Of a DNA stretch of 14,273 nt, positions 12,830 through 14,273 are shown one piece after another. Where the stretch lies: assembly GCA_903885415.1 (NCBI GenBank), contig CAISIP010000274.1:1-14273 (forward strand), written 5' to 3'. Within the stretch, counting starts at the first letter, position 1. Every line of letters starts with the position of its first letter. The DNA is from an uncultured beta proteobacterium (GTDB taxonomy: Bacteria; Pseudomonadota; Gammaproteobacteria; Burkholderiales; Burkholderiaceae_C). The position numbers and the translations under genes are program-made. The notes under the pieces were generated by a model that did not search any database, was not told the origin of the DNA, and saw only the letters and a program-made list of their open reading frames with translations.

Positions 12830-14273
12830 ATGAACGCATCCGCCCCCAGCACCATGATGACCGGTGACGACTACAGGGAATCACTGCGGCGCTACAAGCC
12901 GAGGGTGTTTCTTGACGGCCGGCAGGTCGACAGCGTCGTCGACGAGCGCGCATTCGCTCCCGGCGTCAACGCGATCGCGCTGACCTATGACTATGCGCAT
13001 GTCGAGCGCTATGCGCCGATCATGACGGCGGTGCAGGGCAGCAGCGGCAAACGCGTCAACCGTCTGGTGCACACCAACACAAGTTCGGGCGACCTGCTCA
13101 ACAAACTCGAGGCGGTTCGGCTGGTTTGTCAGGAGACCGGTTGCGCCCAGCGCTACCTGACGCACGACGGCATGAATGCCGTCGCGCAGGTGTCGGCTCG
13201 GCTCGACGACGCGATGGGCAGCACCGAGTACAGCGCGCGCTTTTTGAATTTTTTGCATCGGGTGCAGGACCAGGATCTGGTGCTGGGCGTGGCGATGACC
13301 GACGCCAAAGGCGACCGCAGCCGGCGTCCGCACCAGCAGGCCCAGGTTGACAGCTACCTGCACGTGGTGGAGCGCAATGCGCGCGGTATCGTGATCTCGG
13401 GCACCAAGGCGATCGTCACCGGAGCGCCGTACATGCACGAGTTGCTGGTGATGCCTTGCCGCAACATGGGCCGCGAAGACGCCGACTTTGCCGTCTGCTG
13501 CGCCGTCGCCGTGGACGCGCCCGGCGTGACCATCGTCGCGCGGCCGGCCGGGCGTCCGGGCGAAAAACTCGAGCACGGCGCGGCGCTGTTCAGCCGCAAG
13601 TACGGCCAGAGCACCGGCGTGGTGCTGTTTGACCGGGTGTTCGTCGAATGGGACCGGGTGTTCTATTCGGGCCTGCCGGGCGAATGGGAGCACTCGGGCC
13701 ATCTCACCTACAGCTATGCCACGCACCACCGCCACACCTGTATCGGCGCGCGCGCCGGCTTTGGCGACCTGCTAATCGGCGCGGGCGCGCTGATGTGCGA
13801 GGCCAATGGTTTCGACCCGGGACAGGAGGGCCACCTGCGCGAGCAGATGGTCGAGCTGATCACCATCACCGAGGGCTTTTTCGCCTGCGGCGTTGCCGCC
13901 AGCGTGTACGCAAAGGCCGATGGCCACAGCGGCATCTTCATGCCCGACCCGGTCTTTGCCAATATCGGCAAGTTGCTGCTGGCGACCAAGATCTACGACA
14001 TGCACCGTATCGCGCACTATGTCAGCGGGGGTTTGATCGTCACGCTGCCGGGTCCCGACGAGGACCATAACCCCGAAACCGCGGCGCGGCTGAGCGAGGT
14101 GCTGCGCGCCAACCCCGACATACCGTACGAGCAGCGCATCGAAACCGCGCGCTTTTTGGAGGATCTGACCGCTGGCTATCAGGGCGGCTGGTACAGCGTG
14201 ATCAGCCTGCACGGCGGCGGCTCGCCGGCAGCGATGAAACAGGAGATATACCGCAACTACCCGCTGGGCAGCA
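12830..14273 (+). CDS. 4-hydroxybutyryl-CoA dehydratase / 4-hydroxyphenylacetate 3-hydroxylase superfamily protein, cut at the window edge
   Basis: The first 481 codons are visible and the gene runs off the right edge. From TGDDYRESLRRYKPRVFLDG through AMTDAKGDRSRRP, GIVISGTKAIVTGAP, the HHRHTCIGAR helix, IGKLLLATKIYDM and ARFLEDLTAG to LHGGGSP it follows the order and spacing of AbfD, the clostridial dehydratase, rather than the shorter-range similarity seen with HpaB. AbfD carries FAD and a 4Fe-4S cluster held by Cys99, Cys103, His292 and Cys299. By eye these correspond to Cys105, Tyr109, His300 and Ala307 here, so two ligands are missing. Catalytic Tyr296, Lys300 and Glu257 correspond to Cys304, Arg308 and Thr262, while Thr190 and Glu455 are kept as Thr197 and Glu444. 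A flavin enzyme with another reaction is likely. The alignment is from memory of AbfD. Substrate unknown. Confidence 0.88.
   Translation, partial: MNASAPSTMMTGDDYRESLRRYKPRVFLDGRQVDSVVDERAFAPGVNAIALTYDYAHVERYAPIMTAVQGSSGKRVNRLVHTNTSSGDLLNKLEAVRLVCQETGCAQRYLTHDGMNAVAQVSARLDDAMGSTEYSARFLNFLHRVQDQDLVLGVAMTDAKGDRSRRPHQQAQVDSYLHVVERNARGIVISGTKAIVTGAPYMHELLVMPCRNMGREDADFAVCCAVAVDAPGVTIVARPAGRPGEKLEHGAALFSRKYGQSTGVVLFDRVFVEWDRVFYSGLPGEWEHSGHLTYSYATHHRHTCIGARAGFGDLLIGAGALMCEANGFDPGQEGHLREQMVELITITEGFFACGVAASVYAKADGHSGIFMPDPVFANIGKLLLATKIYDMHRIAHYVSGGLIVTLPGPDEDHNPETAARLSEVLRANPDIPYEQRIETARFLEDLTAGYQGGWYSVISLHGGGSPAAMKQEIYRNYPLGS

Noticed and set aside
12881..13735. A 284-codon minus-strand open frame opposite the AbfD-like gene
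   Set aside because: The plus-strand frame carries continuous family similarity; this frame reads as its His/Val/Arg-rich complement.

Overview
This 14.3-kb window is GC-rich and densely coded, with Gram-negative gene content: an RND efflux pump with its outer-membrane lipoprotein and periplasmic adaptor, PEP synthase, and a rhombosortase-like protease. Protein style (the CBS-domain N-terminus, the crotonase, the isochorismatase-fold protein) and composition suggest a betaproteobacterium, probably Burkholderiales. That placement is an inference; there is no rRNA or other marker gene. No tRNA, rRNA, CRISPR array, insertion sequence or long repeat was seen.

Left part (1-3771): the N-terminus of a CBS-domain protein leaves the window at the left edge (minus strand). 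Next is a crotonase-fold enoyl-CoA hydratase/isomerase (minus), divergent from a full-length phosphoenolpyruvate synthase, ppsA (plus). The crotonase keeps one catalytic Glu and has Gly in place of the other.

Middle (3969-6261): a membrane-anchored sulfatase (plus) with an intact C-x-P-S-R formylglycine motif converges on a rhombosortase-like intramembrane serine protease (minus). The protease is the last gene of a minus-strand operon and overlaps the end of the gene before it.

Minus-strand operon (about 11970 to 5650): outer-membrane factor (NodT-type lipoprotein), membrane-fusion protein, RND permease with its Asp-Asp/Lys proton relay intact, then the rhombosortase-like gene. The first three should form one tripartite envelope pump. 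The adaptor stop codon touches the permease ribosome-binding site, so translation of the two is probably coupled. Upstream on the same strand is an isochorismatase-fold cysteine hydrolase with a complete Asp-Lys-Cys triad.

Right end (12830 onward, plus, cut by the window edge): a protein of the 4-hydroxybutyryl-CoA dehydratase / 4-hydroxyphenylacetate 3-hydroxylase superfamily. It follows the clostridial dehydratase AbfD along its whole visible length, yet by eye two of the four iron-sulfur ligands and several catalytic residues are replaced. This is the most interesting item: it looks like a flavoprotein of dehydratase ancestry with unknown chemistry, divergently transcribed from the isochorismatase-like gene across a 138-bp gap.
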